From Coemansia sp. RSA 922 (Eukaryota > Kickxellomycota > Kickxellomycetes > Kickxellales > Kickxellaceae), in NCBI GenBank assembly GCA_027577415.1, contig JANBQS010000064.1:1-41812 (forward strand): a stretch of DNA of 41,812 nucleotides, written 5' to 3'. The notes under the pieces were generated by a model, which saw nothing but the letters and a program-made list of their open reading frames with translations, did not search any database and had not been told where the DNA came from. Positions 29,408-38,878 of the stretch are shown piece after piece (position 1 is the stretch's first letter; the number at the start of each line of letters is the position of its first letter). The position numbers and the translations under genes were made by a program.

Positions 29408-31271
29408 AGCTCACGCGCTGTTATCTTTCTTTCGATATGAGATGCTAGAGAGCCGCTGATGCTCGTACTTTACTGTCCTTATACACGAGGCCCGTGTGTG
29501 TGCGGGGATAGTATGCGTGCTGTTGTCGTCGCGAGTGCCGTTAGCGTAAGCGCGGGCAAGCTCGTAAAGCGAGCCTTACCGACGTAAAAGAGAAAGAGTC
29601 GAGAAAGGAGTAAGGAAAAAAATAGGAGAGAAAGAGAGAGGCAAGAATGGCTTATTGTCTCGCACGGAGGCGGAGGGCGGCGTGATGGCGCGTTTACGCA
29701 AGAGGTTGGCGGGTGAACACTGTTGCACGCATATAAGCGTACTAGTTAGCGCAGCCTTCTTGCTCGCAAGCAACGACAGCAATGTCAGACTGACCTCTTG
29801 CACAAAAAAAATTTAAAAAGAAAAGAGTAGGCAATCGACCCTTGCGCGCACAGACTGTGATATGACGTCTGGCACACGTATGGCAAACTGCGGGGTGAAA
29901 GTGGGGATGTGTATAAATGGACCCGGTTTTGAAATAGAGTTCAGGGGGTGTTGAGGGGTGCAGTGGTGGCGGTGAGAGAGTATGTTAGAGTACACGGTGC
30001 AGAAAGTATGCTATAGAAAATGGCCAAACCCAGAGCCTTTAAAGAAAAGAGAGAGAGAAAGAAGAGAAAAAAAAAAAAAAACACAAAAATTAGTTGGGGG
30101 CGGGAGAAGCCCCTGGATTTTATAGACTGGGCGCACACATACAATCTTGCGGCGATGAAGTCGGCGATTACTTGGGGGGGGGGGTGTTACAAACCTAGAG
30201 GGGAGTGTGCCTGCGATAGATACCAACACTGCGCCCAAAAAACCACTGCTCTTCCCAACGGGTCCTCTGTACGCACAGAACATGTCCGCCTGCAAGGGCG
30301 AGCTAGGCCCTCATTTTTTCTTGGCCAGAGTTGCCGCCTAGGCCCCTCCCTTCCTCATCGATCGGCGAGGAGCTCCTTCTCTCGCTCTCAAAGGCAGAAG
30401 GGGGCAATCATCGTCAGCAGGCAGCAAGAAGTACTCACCAGACTGCGTGCATCATGGCTAGAGGTGTGTAGCACAGCACGAAAAAATTATTTTCGTTTTG
30501 CCAGAACCTGTTTCAGGGAACAAATAGATACTCTTTTTTTTTTTTTTTTGCTTGTGGCCGTGCGGCGGCGCAATCGCCGGCCAGGATATTTAACAGAGCC
30601 TCATATTGCCAATTAAGGCAGTTAAGCGTAGACTTTAAGCCAGGGTGGCTTGCCCAAAGCATACTCACGCCTCGTTCTTCAGCCCCCTAAAACAGACGCC
30701 TTGTTGCTTGGGAGCGGCCATCTGCAAACATGTTTGCACTCTTCCCATCCCTCGATTGTCAACGACACACGACTGTAAATTCTTTTCTGGTTATTCGGAT
30801 AAGGCCCAAATTAATTAGGCAGCCGCCGCCGCCACGGTGCTTCCCACCCATCCTCACACTGTACTCACTAAGGCGGACCCGGGGAAAAAAAGCAAGGATC
30901 AGGCACGCGAGATGTACGGATGCTGCCTAAGAGATAGCCAGACATGACAGGTTGCCTGCATCGGAGCAAATCTTCCCCCCTTTTCCTATTAATTTCGCTC
31001 TTTTGTAGTCGTGGGATTGATGCTTTGCACTCACACCCCTTTCAATCGCCTGTCTAATTCGCTCGCGCGGCTTGAAATTGCAAGCCCCTCCTCCTAGATC
31101 GTGCGCTTCTTACAATGCCTCTGCCACCGATCAGTCTTGATCGAATCTATAGCAGATCCAGATCAGACTACATGCACCCATCATCCTTCCGCCTGGATGG
31201 ATGTAGACTGCGGAAACTGTCTTCTCTGCTGCCGATTTATCTCACTTTAATTTGTGCTGTTTAATTTTTTT
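29408..31271. other. Long low-complexity intergenic region
   Basis: 1.86 kb between the divergent PLC1 and RAD4 genes, with no supported coding gene. It holds homopolymers (A15 at 30067-30081, G11 at 30174-30184, T16 at 30534-30549), GA tracts (29620-29640, 30045-30065) and a plus-strand TATAAAT at ~29911. On the minus strand there are four GTGAGT donor-like sites at 31034, 30868, 30668 and 30438. It probably contains the PLC1 promoter and perhaps spliced 5' leader exons. A 198-codon plus frame (30020-30616) is translated homopolymer and is rejected. Confidence 0.5.
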
Positions 31272-33497
31272 ATGGCTTCTAACCACCTATCGAGATTTCC
31301 TGCTGGCAGCGATGGTAGTGTATCTCATACACTCGACTCCACCTCCGACGAGCAACCAAGCAAGCGACTCCGAGTATTTTCTGGCTATGACGATGACGAT
31401 GGCTGCGAAGCACCACCTATAACTGACCGACAACATATAGATAAGGGTCAAGTTGACAGCGACGATGAAGACGACGACGACATGTTTGAGTCTGTGACAC
31501 ATGTCCACACCGAGTACTTGGACGACATGTCCGATGACTCGATGCCAGAGTTGGGCACTGTCGAGCTGACAGTAGGCGACGAGACTGCCAGCATCCTAGC
31601 ACCAAAGCCACGGCAGGTCCAAGTAACCGCACGCGCTCGGGCAGTGCGCCGGCACCACCACATGGTCCATCTGTTGTGCCAGGTGGCATGTGCCCGATAC
31701 CTCAACTACATATGCTGCAAGCCTTTGCTTTTGGCGCGCTGTCTCTCACTTATCCCGTCGTTTACTGTTAATCGCATTGCTGAGCACTTGGTTCCGGGCA
31801 AGCAGGAGATTAGACGTGAGTGGGCCTCATCTGACTTGCACCACTTTCTCTCATGGTACCAGTCCTTTCGCATACGGACGCGAAAGCCCAAGGGAACAGC
31901 GGGACTCGAAGGCGACTTTATTCGGCTTGTGGAGACGCGTAATGCCACACGCCCATGGCACCAGCCTATGCTTCTGGCGAGTATGCTGCGTGCCCTGACG
32001 TTTGACGCTCGATTGTGCGTTGGAATCGCGCCACCACCGCTAAAGCTGACTCGGCGAGAGAGCCTGTTGATCGAGCTGGCGCTAGACAACTGCGATGGTA
32101 GTAGTGTAGCCGCCGCAGCTACTGCGAGCGGTTCCCTGCCTGAAGCTGCCTCCAGCGTCGGCCCGACTGCTTTCCGACCGAGCAGTAGTGAGCCAGCGTC
32201 GACTCAGCCACTGGAAAGGGGCCAATCGTTTGCGCTCTCAGTGCCAGAGTTCTGGTGCGAGGTATTTGACCAGATATCTGAGCGCTGGGTGCCCATTAAC
32301 GCCTATACGGGCGCCATAGAGCACCCATCCATTCTGGGCAGACCGCTTGGCCGGCAGCACTGTGCATTCCCCTACATAATTGGACTCGACTCTCACAACT
32401 TTGTACGGGACATTACTCGCAGGTACGCACAAGACTTTACCAATACGATATTAAGGCTGCGTCTAGAGTCAGTAGACCAGAAAGTTGACAGGCGAGCGCA
32501 AGTGTGGTGGGAGCACTGGATATCTAGATGGTCCAACAGCGACTCTGAGGCTGGTGACAAACACGAGCGCGAGAACGAAGAGATGGATAAGAGGTCAAGG
32601 CCTAGCGCCATACCCAAGCGTATTGCTGACTTTGCCAAGAACCCGTACTACGTATTGCAGCGCAACCTACGCCAAAACGAAATCATTCACCCAGCCCATC
32701 CCGTCGTCGGCGTAATCAAGGGCGAGCATGTGTACTTGCGCGAAAATGTGCGGGTGCTGCGCTCACAGCAGGCTTGGATGCGAGAGGGCCGGCAAGTCAA
32801 GGCAGGCCAGGTAGCCGCAAAGCAAATCAAGCATCGCGGGGTCACAGCTCGCTCCAAGCGGACTGCCGAGGCGATGGAGGCCTCTGGCATCGAACCCACA
32901 GCGGATCTGTTTGGCGAGTGGCAAACTGAGCTGTTTCGGCCGCCGCCTGTGCATGACGGCCGTGTTCCGCGCAATGAGTTTGGAAATGTCAACCTGTTCA
33001 CTGACAGCATGCTGCCTGAGGGCGCTGTCCATATCCCTAATGCCAATGCCAAACGCCTGTGCAAGGAGCTCGGTATTGACGCGGCTGACGCTGTCGTCGG
33101 CTTTGACTTTCGCCGTGGCCAGAGCCTGCCTATTATCCAAGGCGTGGTTATCCCTGCCGAGGCATTCGATCTAATTGCCGATGCCCTTCGAGAGGACAGG
33201 CATGTTGCAGAAGAGAAAAAGTTGGCTGACCTCGAGCAACGCGCACTAAAGTACTGGCGCCGGCTGTTGGTTGCGCTGCGAGTAAGGGCCGACGTCGACG
33301 CCTCTTTTGCCAGACACAGCGAGCGTCCAAGTGGTATAACATTTTCTAGCCGAGATAGCAAGGGCAAGCAGCCAGAGCTCGAGTATAATCCACCACACCA
33401 CACTGACACTGAGGATAATCAGAGATCTGAATCTGAGCCGGATCCTGACCCATCTGACACGACTTCAGTAGACACTGGCGGAGGTTTCATAATCTAG
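31272..33497 (+). CDS. RAD4: DNA damage recognition protein Rad4/XPC
   Basis: Nucleotide-excision-repair protein that detects helix-distorting lesions (with Rad23) and recruits TFIIH. 741 residues from the first ATG; the frame is open six codons upstream without an ATG. The N terminus is acidic and disordered (~25-90, with a DDEDDDD run). A transglutaminase-like domain follows (~125-400: HHHMVHLLCQVA, ...ALTFDARLCVGIAPPPLK, FWCEVFD, RWVPINAYTG). Then come BHD1 (AIPKRIADFAKNPYYVLQR, ~455-475), BHD2 (VVGVIKGEHVYLRENVRVLRS) and BHD3 (GRVPRNEFGNVNLFTDSMLPEGA, with FDFRRGQSLPIIQGVVI). The order and spacing are those of yeast Rad4. The acidic Ser/Pro-rich tail is variable in the family. It converges on the next gene with 57 bp between stops. 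Confidence 0.95.
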   Translation: MASNHLSRFPAGSDGSVSHTLDSTSDEQPSKRLRVFSGYDDDDGCEAPPITDRQHIDKGQVDSDDEDDDDMFESVTHVHTEYLDDMSDDSMPELGTVELTVGDETASILAPKPRQVQVTARARAVRRHHHMVHLLCQVACARYLNYICCKPLLLARCLSLIPSFTVNRIAEHLVPGKQEIRREWASSDLHHFLSWYQSFRIRTRKPKGTAGLEGDFIRLVETRNATRPWHQPMLLASMLRALTFDARLCVGIAPPPLKLTRRESLLIELALDNCDGSSVAAAATASGSLPEAASSVGPTAFRPSSSEPASTQPLERGQSFALSVPEFWCEVFDQISERWVPINAYTGAIEHPSILGRPLGRQHCAFPYIIGLDSHNFVRDITRRYAQDFTNTILRLRLESVDQKVDRRAQVWWEHWISRWSNSDSEAGDKHERENEEMDKRSRPSAIPKRIADFAKNPYYVLQRNLRQNEIIHPAHPVVGVIKGEHVYLRENVRVLRSQQAWMREGRQVKAGQVAAKQIKHRGVTARSKRTAEAMEASGIEPTADLFGEWQTELFRPPPVHDGRVPRNEFGNVNLFTDSMLPEGAVHIPNANAKRLCKELGIDAADAVVGFDFRRGQSLPIIQGVVIPAEAFDLIADALREDRHVAEEKKLADLEQRALKYWRRLLVALRVRADVDASFARHSERPSGITFSSRDSKGKQPELEYNPPHHTDTEDNQRSESEPDPDPSDTTSVDTGGGFII

Positions 33498-33554
33498 CAT
33501 GTCGCAAGTATATTTTCTCTATTCGCTTTCGATAAAAAGAAACTGCTCATTTGC

Positions 33555-34186
33555 CTAGTTGTTTTTCTTGGCCTTTGCTGACGACGCCCGACCCAATGCA
33601 GTGTCCACGTCCTGCTCAATCTCCCAGACGTGGGCCTTGAGCTCGAGATGGTCGCGAGTAAGGATGTCGTTCTGCTTACGCCAGTCAGCCTTGACCTGTG
33701 CCAGCTGCTGCGATGTAGCACTGCTGGCCCTGAGCCTGTTCAGATCCGACTCCACTGTCTCAATCTTCTTTACGTATTCTCTGACCTTTAGCGACGACTT
33801 TTCTAGCTCATCCACTGAGCTTAGTACAAGACTGGTGGCCTTTTGGTACTCTTCGATAAGATACACAAATCCAAACGCTCCAGCCGATGTGACGCCCAGC
33901 AAAAATCCGACCAAGCTATACGAGTCAAGGTGTCAGGAAAATAGTAAGTAGACTGCGCAACATAGGCACACGCATGCTAAAGTATTTAAAAATGGACGTA
34001 GACTTACCCTCCGCGGAACCCGCCAATGGGCCGCTTCTTCTTTGGTGCCTCCTGAGCGAGACGCGAAATGCTGCTGGTAGAGACGGCATCGCCAACTTTG
34101 ACTGTGGATTCAAATCGACGGCCAACAACGGCGGGTCTGACAAGCGTGGAGGCGACGCGGGCCGAGGCTGAGAGTCGCGAGAACAT
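33555..34186 (-). CDS. Mitochondrial single-pass coiled-coil protein (two exons)
   Basis: Exon 1 is 34186-34008, the intron 34007-33916 (92 bp, GTAAGT...GTATAG, phase 2), exon 2 33915-33555, giving 179 residues. Residues 1-27 are an Arg/Ser/Ala presequence (MFSRLSASARVAS...VVGRRF) with a possible cleavage after GRRF. A basic KKKRPIGGFRGG stretch (~49-60) precedes one Gly-rich membrane helix (~61-82, FLLGVTSAGAFGFVYLI). The rest (~83-170) is a heptad-like coiled coil, ending in a Lys-rich tail. The layout matches inner-membrane proteins with a soluble coiled coil, but I do not recognise the family. It shares a 235 bp divergent promoter with the TrhO-like gene. Confidence 0.8.
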
Positions 34187-34421
34187 GAGAAGAAAAATTG
34201 AACGTCGAAATTGGGTCAATGATAATAGCAAAGCAAAGAAGAAGAAGCAATAGTCGGAGACCAGACCAGCAAAGGGCGAAGAGATAGAGAGGTGATCCAC
34301 ATATTGATCTGATCAATACGGGACTGCTTGAAACCCCCAAGGTCTTGGTGGTGGTGGTGGCCTGATCTTTTCTTCCTTCGTTACCATCAAAATATTTTTA
34401 TCTCTAGTTGTAAATTTTGCC
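34187..34421. promoter_or_regulatory. Divergent promoter of two mitochondrial genes
   Basis: 235 bp between ATG 34186 (minus) and ATG 34422 (plus). GT- and T-rich; no clear TATA for either gene. Both products carry presequences, so joint regulation is plausible (inference). Confidence 0.4.
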
Positions 34422-35768
34422 ATGCTTTGCCGCACATTTGCCGTGCGTCCGATCTTACGTGCCGGCCTACTCAACTCACCAGCGTCGTCGCCAGAGTGGC
34501 TGGCACGAGCCAGTTGGCGTCAGACGACATTAGCAGCAGCAACAGCAGCAACGAGCCATCGATCCACCGGTAATGGCGCTTGGCACACTTGTCGCCGACT
34601 TGTGCATTCATCGCGCATACTTTCTAACCAGGACGCTTTGCACAGCTCACCGTACTACAACTGCCTGTCAGGTCAGCTCCCTTCCCAGCCAATCGATATG
34701 GATCAGCCCTATCCAGCGACAACAGAGGATGGCTACCACACGATATCATTCTACAGCTTCTTTGCACTTGACGAAATCCAAGTGCCGAGACTACGCGACA
34801 AAATCCAGCGAGAGTGGGCTCGAGACTTGCAAGTCGTTGGACGCATATACATTTGCGAGCAAGGGATCAACGCCCAACTCAGCATCCCGACAGACAAGAC
34901 TCGAGACCTGCGCCTTTGGCTAGAGACACACCAAGTGTTTAGCGGCCGCATACCAAAGTTCAATTGGGCTATAGAGCACCGGCGCTCATTCAAGGCACTG
35001 CACGTACGCGTACGGCCTCTAGTAGCCACTGGCGAACCACTGAGTCTGGAGACCCTGAGCCATGAGCCGGAGTACTTGTCGCCAGATGCTTGGGAAAGCG
35101 AACTACACAGCGCTCAGGAAAAGGGAGAGAACCCACTACTCATCGATATGCGAAACAACTACGAGTTCCGTATTGGCAAGTTTCAAGGCGCTGTATGCCC
35201 AGACGTCGATACCTTTCGCGAGGAGATGGCTGCTGTGCGTACCCTGTGCAAGGAGCGAGAAGACAAGCAGGCGCCCATTTACATGTACTGCACAGGCGGG
35301 ATTCGGTGTTCTATTGCCGGCGCTATACTGAAATCGGAGGGCTATAAAAATGTCAAAACGCTTCAAGGAGGCGTGGTTGCCTATGGCAAGCACGTACGAG
35401 AGCGCCCTGGGGGTGCTGCTAGTTCGTTGTACCGAGGCAAGAACTTTACATTTGACAAGCGGATGGGCGAGGAAGTCACCACCGAGGTGCTGGCAAAGTG
35501 CGATCAGTGTGGCGGGCCATGCGATTCGTTTACCAATTGCGCCAACAGGAGTTGTAACCTGCTGTTTATTCAATGCCCCAAGTGCGCCGAGAAACATCAC
35601 AAGACGTGTGGCCATGAAACATGTATAGAGCGGTCTCGGATGTCCCACGAGGAACTCATCAAGAATAGAAAGCCTACGGTATGGAGCTACCACTTGCGAG
35701 TCCGCCCAGACAAGGTATTTGATAAAGATGGCATTGCGCGGCCCGAATTGCTTGTCAATAAGGCTTAG
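34422..35768 (+). CDS. TrhO/YceA-type rhodanese protein, mitochondrial
   Basis: 448 residues. Matches the TrhO (YceA, UPF0176) family, whose bacterial member hydroxylates uridine 34 of certain tRNAs; eukaryotic relatives include TSTD2. Residues 1-~67 are Arg/Ala/Ser/Thr-rich, almost without acidic residues, and end in RRL and RIL cleavage-like sites, so matrix import is likely. The N-terminal acylphosphatase-like domain (~105-200) has FYSFFALDE and RIYICEQGINAQLSI. The rhodanese domain (~230-325) carries the active-site Cys290 in MYCTGGIRCS, followed by LKSEGYKNVKTLQGG. The C-terminal Cys cluster (C360, C363, C367, C373, C378, C385, C388, C396, C401) fits the family's metal-binding tail. All key residues are present. 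Substrate in this organism is inferred. Confidence 0.88.
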   Translation: MLCRTFAVRPILRAGLLNSPASSPEWLARASWRQTTLAAATAATSHRSTGNGAWHTCRRLVHSSRILSNQDALHSSPYYNCLSGQLPSQPIDMDQPYPATTEDGYHTISFYSFFALDEIQVPRLRDKIQREWARDLQVVGRIYICEQGINAQLSIPTDKTRDLRLWLETHQVFSGRIPKFNWAIEHRRSFKALHVRVRPLVATGEPLSLETLSHEPEYLSPDAWESELHSAQEKGENPLLIDMRNNYEFRIGKFQGAVCPDVDTFREEMAAVRTLCKEREDKQAPIYMYCTGGIRCSIAGAILKSEGYKNVKTLQGGVVAYGKHVRERPGGAASSLYRGKNFTFDKRMGEEVTTEVLAKCDQCGGPCDSFTNCANRSCNLLFIQCPKCAEKHHKTCGHETCIERSRMSHEELIKNRKPTVWSYHLRVRPDKVFDKDGIARPELLVNKA

Positions 35769-36201
35769 ATGAGTTTAGAGTTTTAATGTATATCTCAGGT
35801 ACAAACTTTAATTGATCTGGTTAGCCACAGCATCTGGTGAGTATTTTTTCGAGTACATCTGTACTCTCTCTCTCTCTCTGGATGAGCAGAGACTTTGGGG
35901 TATTGCGCGAGCCCTATTCTGCGCAGTCTGCAGTCAAGAATATAGTCGTGGTTACTATGAAAATTGCTATTCCGTGCCCAAACTTTCTGTACGTCGATAT
36001 TTCACCCGAGTTGCGCAATGTATTCAGCCGTGAAATCGCATGGGCGAGATTCAATCGCATATTTGAGCCATACACAGACATTCTTCAGAGTCTCATTTAC
36101 AAGGACTTGAATGATTAGAAATATACTTCACATTTAGATATTGTCATCGATAGATGTTCGGCTAACGCATATGCTGCTAGATTCTGATAGTAAGTCAGTG
36201 G
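35769..36201. other. Interval with a weak small ORF
   Basis: 432 bp between the TrhO-like and BET3 genes (convergent). It has a CT microsatellite at 35864-35879 and one marginal ORF at 35882-36118, listed separately. Confidence 0.4.
35882..36118 (+). CDS. Hypothetical 78-residue ORF
   Basis: ATG 35882 opens a 78-codon frame of balanced composition (contains KIAIPCPNFLYVDISPELR and IFEPYTDILQSLIYKD). The sequence looks more protein-like than the surrounding chance frames, but no family is recognised. A GTGAGT donor at 35837 and a GAGCAG acceptor just past the ATG would form a 54 bp intron, yet joining creates a TGA, so it does not extend the frame. It may be a gene fragment, a micro-protein or chance. 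Confidence 0.25.
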   Translation: MSRDFGVLREPYSAQSAVKNIVVVTMKIAIPCPNFLYVDISPELRNVFSREIAWARFNRIFEPYTDILQSLIYKDLND

Positions 36202-36768
36202 CTAGTCGTCGCTGGCTGGCACTTCTTCATCAAGCATCCGTACAAGCTTTACGCGGATTTCTGAGACTTCGTCGCCACGGAGTACGTCACGTACATAGAC
36301 GACCTCAGTCTGCATCTGCATCATCTCGAGCGCACCGCGGATCACACCACACAAGACATTGCTGTACCACAAACCATCCGCCACGGCCTTTGGTGGCAGC
36401 TCGCAAAAGTCATTAAACGGATTGTCGTCAAGGATGAGCGAGAATTCCTTTGCATCGGCTGACCAGTTTGTAACTGTTGGAACGACATTAAGGAACAGCT
36501 TAAAGCCGATCTTGGCAATGACCTCGGCCGTTGCGCTAAACCCTGAGCACCGCTCGAGACTCGTGCGCGCCATCATGTCGTCGACCAAACGCACGCCAAT
36601 GTTGTAGCCCATCTTGTCCAACTGCTTATTGACTGCGGCGTAGTCCTCGTAGTCCTTTACCAGCTGCACAACTAGTGACCCGTATGTGAAGATGAAGAGC
36701 TCGGCGCTTATCTTTTCTGCGTTGTTCTTCCAGGCTTCTTCGCCAATCGCCTTGTATTGTTTCTCCAT
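36202..36768 (-). CDS. BET3: TRAPP subunit Bet3 / TRAPPC3
   Basis: Core subunit of the TRAPP complexes, which act as Rab1/Ypt1 exchange factors and tether vesicles in ER-Golgi traffic. 188 residues, the usual Bet3 size (~180-193). Family blocks: ELFIFTYGSLVVQLVKDYED (23-42), VNKQLDKMGYNIGVRL (46-61), ERCSGF (72-77), TNWSADAKEFSLILDDNPF, and YSNVLCGVIRGALEMMQM. Cys74 corresponds to the self-acylated cysteine whose lipid fills the central tunnel of mammalian TRAPPC3. The ATG at 36768 is the first in frame and there is no intron. It lies in tandem downstream of NPL4, 169 bp beyond the position where NPL4 ends. Confidence 0.95.
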   Translation of the reverse strand: MEKQYKAIGEEAWKNNAEKISAELFIFTYGSLVVQLVKDYEDYAAVNKQLDKMGYNIGVRLVDDMMARTSLERCSGFSATAEVIAKIGFKLFLNVVPTVTNWSADAKEFSLILDDNPFNDFCELPPKAVADGLWYSNVLCGVIRGALEMMQMQTEVVYVRDVLRGDEVSEIRVKLVRMLDEEVPASDD

Positions 36769-36937
36769 GTTGCGCCAGTTCGTGGAGCTCTAGTGTTAAA
36801 TGTGAGGTCTTGATAGATAAAAGGTAATACAATCAAGAAATAAATATTTAGCGATGATACTTGCTCGCAGTACATTGTTAATTTGAGGCTATGTCAAGAC
36901 TACTATGTTCTATGGGTTGCTGCCCGAATTGCAGTGC

Positions 36938-38878
36938 TCAGTCTTTGGGCAAGGCACACATATCGCAGGAGTCGTGAGAGGGGCTGTTCACAAACGTACA
37001 ATGCCGACACGCCCAGGGCGAGGCTGCGGCTGTGGAAGTAGCACTGTTGCTGTTGATGCTGGGGTTGGCAGCTGGCGCACCATGCGTGGAATGTTGGTCG
37101 GTGGCCTGGCCAGCTGCCGCCGAATGGTTTAGATCGCTGTCAGACGCCTCTTGCAGCATAAGCGACAGGGTCTGCCAGCCGCTCGACGAAAGTAGCTCCT
37201 CGGCGAGCTGTACAGAGTTGGCCGAATCGCGCACGATGCGTCCGATGAGTGCAACGTCATTGGGCCCCAAGATGTCGAGACTGGCTAGGTAGACCAAAAA
37301 GTGAAAGTCGGCGAGCACCACAGCGAGCATCGCTGGTGCACCCTGCGCGCTGTTAATATGGCGCTTGAGCAAGCCTAGTGTCTGCACTTGATGAAGGTGG
37401 TCGCGATTCTCGATGCAAAAGGGGTTATCGCTGTGGAACATCGGGTTTGGATCCTTGGGGAACCCGTGTGTAAGATTGACCAAGAGGTACTCTACCGGGA
37501 AGGCTGGCTTGGCGTTGGCGGTGACAGGCAGGTTGTACTCGTTGGTGTACTTGTAAAACACATCGGGCACATAGCGAGTCTTTGTCGGCTCCAACACACA
37601 CATTTTAGAGGGCACGCTGCTAGGCACAATAAGGTTCGCAGCTTGCAAAGCCATTGCCGAGTTGGATAGCTGCCAGGCAGTTACGGCAATGTCCCCGTCC
37701 TCGTTGCCACTAACGCAGCAAGTGACAAACTTGCTGCCAAAGTGACCACCACGAGCCCAGCGACTCGCATTGGGGTACTTGAGCTCCATGTATGCGGCCA
37801 GCCGGCATTCGAGCGAAGTCAGGAAATACGAATTCGCATGGCGACGGTATACGACCCTGCCAGACTCGTTTGTCGGTTCGAGGTCAGTGAAGATCATACC
37901 AACCACCTTGAGTCCGCATGCATTGGCCACAGCGTCGGCGCGCTTGACTTCGCTATCAAAGTCCTCAGACTCTACGTCGATTTTGATCCCGTCCTCCTCC
38001 CAGCCCTGCTTGGGCTCGTAAATAGCCTCCACAATGGCCTTGATTCCCAAAGGCACGTCAGGCGAGCGATCGTAGCGGCCATAAAGGAAGCCAAAGCGCT
38101 GGCAGCGCGTCGATCGCCAGAATGACAGCAGTCGGTCGATGATAGCAGAGCTGGCAAACTCAACGTTATCAACCATACGGAATGGCTGGCGTTGCAGCGT
38201 GACTGCCGACGGCTGGCACTTGGTGCAAATACCCTCGGGCCAAGGCGCATGGCCGCTCAAGCAGTTGGGCTTTACGCGGTAGTCTAGATCCTCTAGCGGC
38301 AGGGGAATGTTGGGTGGTACGGCGCCACTAATGTCGCCGCGGATCTTGCTCTGAGATAATATTTTGCGCAAGTACGAGTGGAACGACATGTGTTTGATCT
38401 TGTTTTCTGCCAAGTACCCGGCATCGTATGGCTCAATGGGCGTGCAGTACTCGCACATGGCATTGGCGCCATGCTTGCAAAAATTTGTATCCCGCTTGCG
38501 CCTGATCAGCCCGTCGTCCTTTTCCAGCTGGCTATCCACGTCCTCCTGAACGACAAATGATCCAGCACCGCCGCTAGCCGTTGGTTTGTTGCTGCCACCA
38601 CCTGCGCTGGCCTGAGCACTGGTTGGTTCGACGCTAGGCCGAGCAGATGGCGCAACAGTGGCAAACAGCATGTCACCATGCTTTAGCCCCAGTGAAATGA
38701 TGCTTTGTTCAAACTCAGCTAGTATGTTTTGGCCTCCGACGTCGCGCGTAAGCACAATAGCGTCTGGCGAAGGCGCATTCATGACCGGAGTGAGCTTTTC
38801 TAGCAGTTGCGCCAGCGTGTCCTTCAGGCCAGCCTCTATGCGGTGCATGCCATTGGGAGACCGGATACGAATAAGCAT
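36938..38878 (-). CDS. NPL4: Npl4, ubiquitin-recruiting cofactor of Cdc48/p97
   Basis: With Ufd1, Npl4 binds and unfolds ubiquitin for the Cdc48 ATPase in ERAD, ribosome quality control and replisome disassembly. 646 residues. Ubiquitin-like domain at 1-78 (MLIRIRSPNGMHRIE...LKHGDMLF). Two zinc fingers at ~133-225 (NFCKHGANAMCEYC; CLSGHAPWPEGICTKC). MPN domain ~240-540 (RFGFLYGRYDRSPDVPLGIKA) without the JAMM metal motif, as is normal for Npl4. C-terminal NZF finger (~622-646), C-x2-C-x10-C-x2-C with the Thr-Phe pair after the second Cys that contacts ubiquitin in mammalian Npl4. S. cerevisiae Npl4 lacks this finger. A probable 95 bp leader intron (38983-38889) precedes the ATG. Confidence 0.95.
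   Translation of the reverse strand: MLIRIRSPNGMHRIEAGLKDTLAQLLEKLTPVMNAPSPDAIVLTRDVGGQNILAEFEQSIISLGLKHGDMLFATVAPSARPSVEPTSAQASAGGGSNKPTASGGAGSFVVQEDVDSQLEKDDGLIRRKRDTNFCKHGANAMCEYCTPIEPYDAGYLAENKIKHMSFHSYLRKILSQSKIRGDISGAVPPNIPLPLEDLDYRVKPNCLSGHAPWPEGICTKCQPSAVTLQRQPFRMVDNVEFASSAIIDRLLSFWRSTRCQRFGFLYGRYDRSPDVPLGIKAIVEAIYEPKQGWEEDGIKIDVESEDFDSEVKRADAVANACGLKVVGMIFTDLEPTNESGRVVYRRHANSYFLTSLECRLAAYMELKYPNASRWARGGHFGSKFVTCCVSGNEDGDIAVTAWQLSNSAMALQAANLIVPSSVPSKMCVLEPTKTRYVPDVFYKYTNEYNLPVTANAKPAFPVEYLLVNLTHGFPKDPNPMFHSDNPFCIENRDHLHQVQTLGLLKRHINSAQGAPAMLAVVLADFHFLVYLASLDILGPNDVALIGRIVRDSANSVQLAEELLSSSGWQTLSLMLQEASDSDLNHSAAAGQATDQHSTHGAPAANPSINSNSATSTAAASPWACRHCTFVNSPSHDSCDMCALPKD

Noticed and set aside
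30020..30616. 198-codon plus-strand frame
   Set aside because: It is largely translated A-, G- and T-homopolymers and GA tracts, with no domain.
35837..35890. A 54 bp intron joining an upstream exon to the 35882 ORF
   Set aside because: Joining at GTGAGT and GAGCAG in the needed phase creates a TGA stop at the junction.
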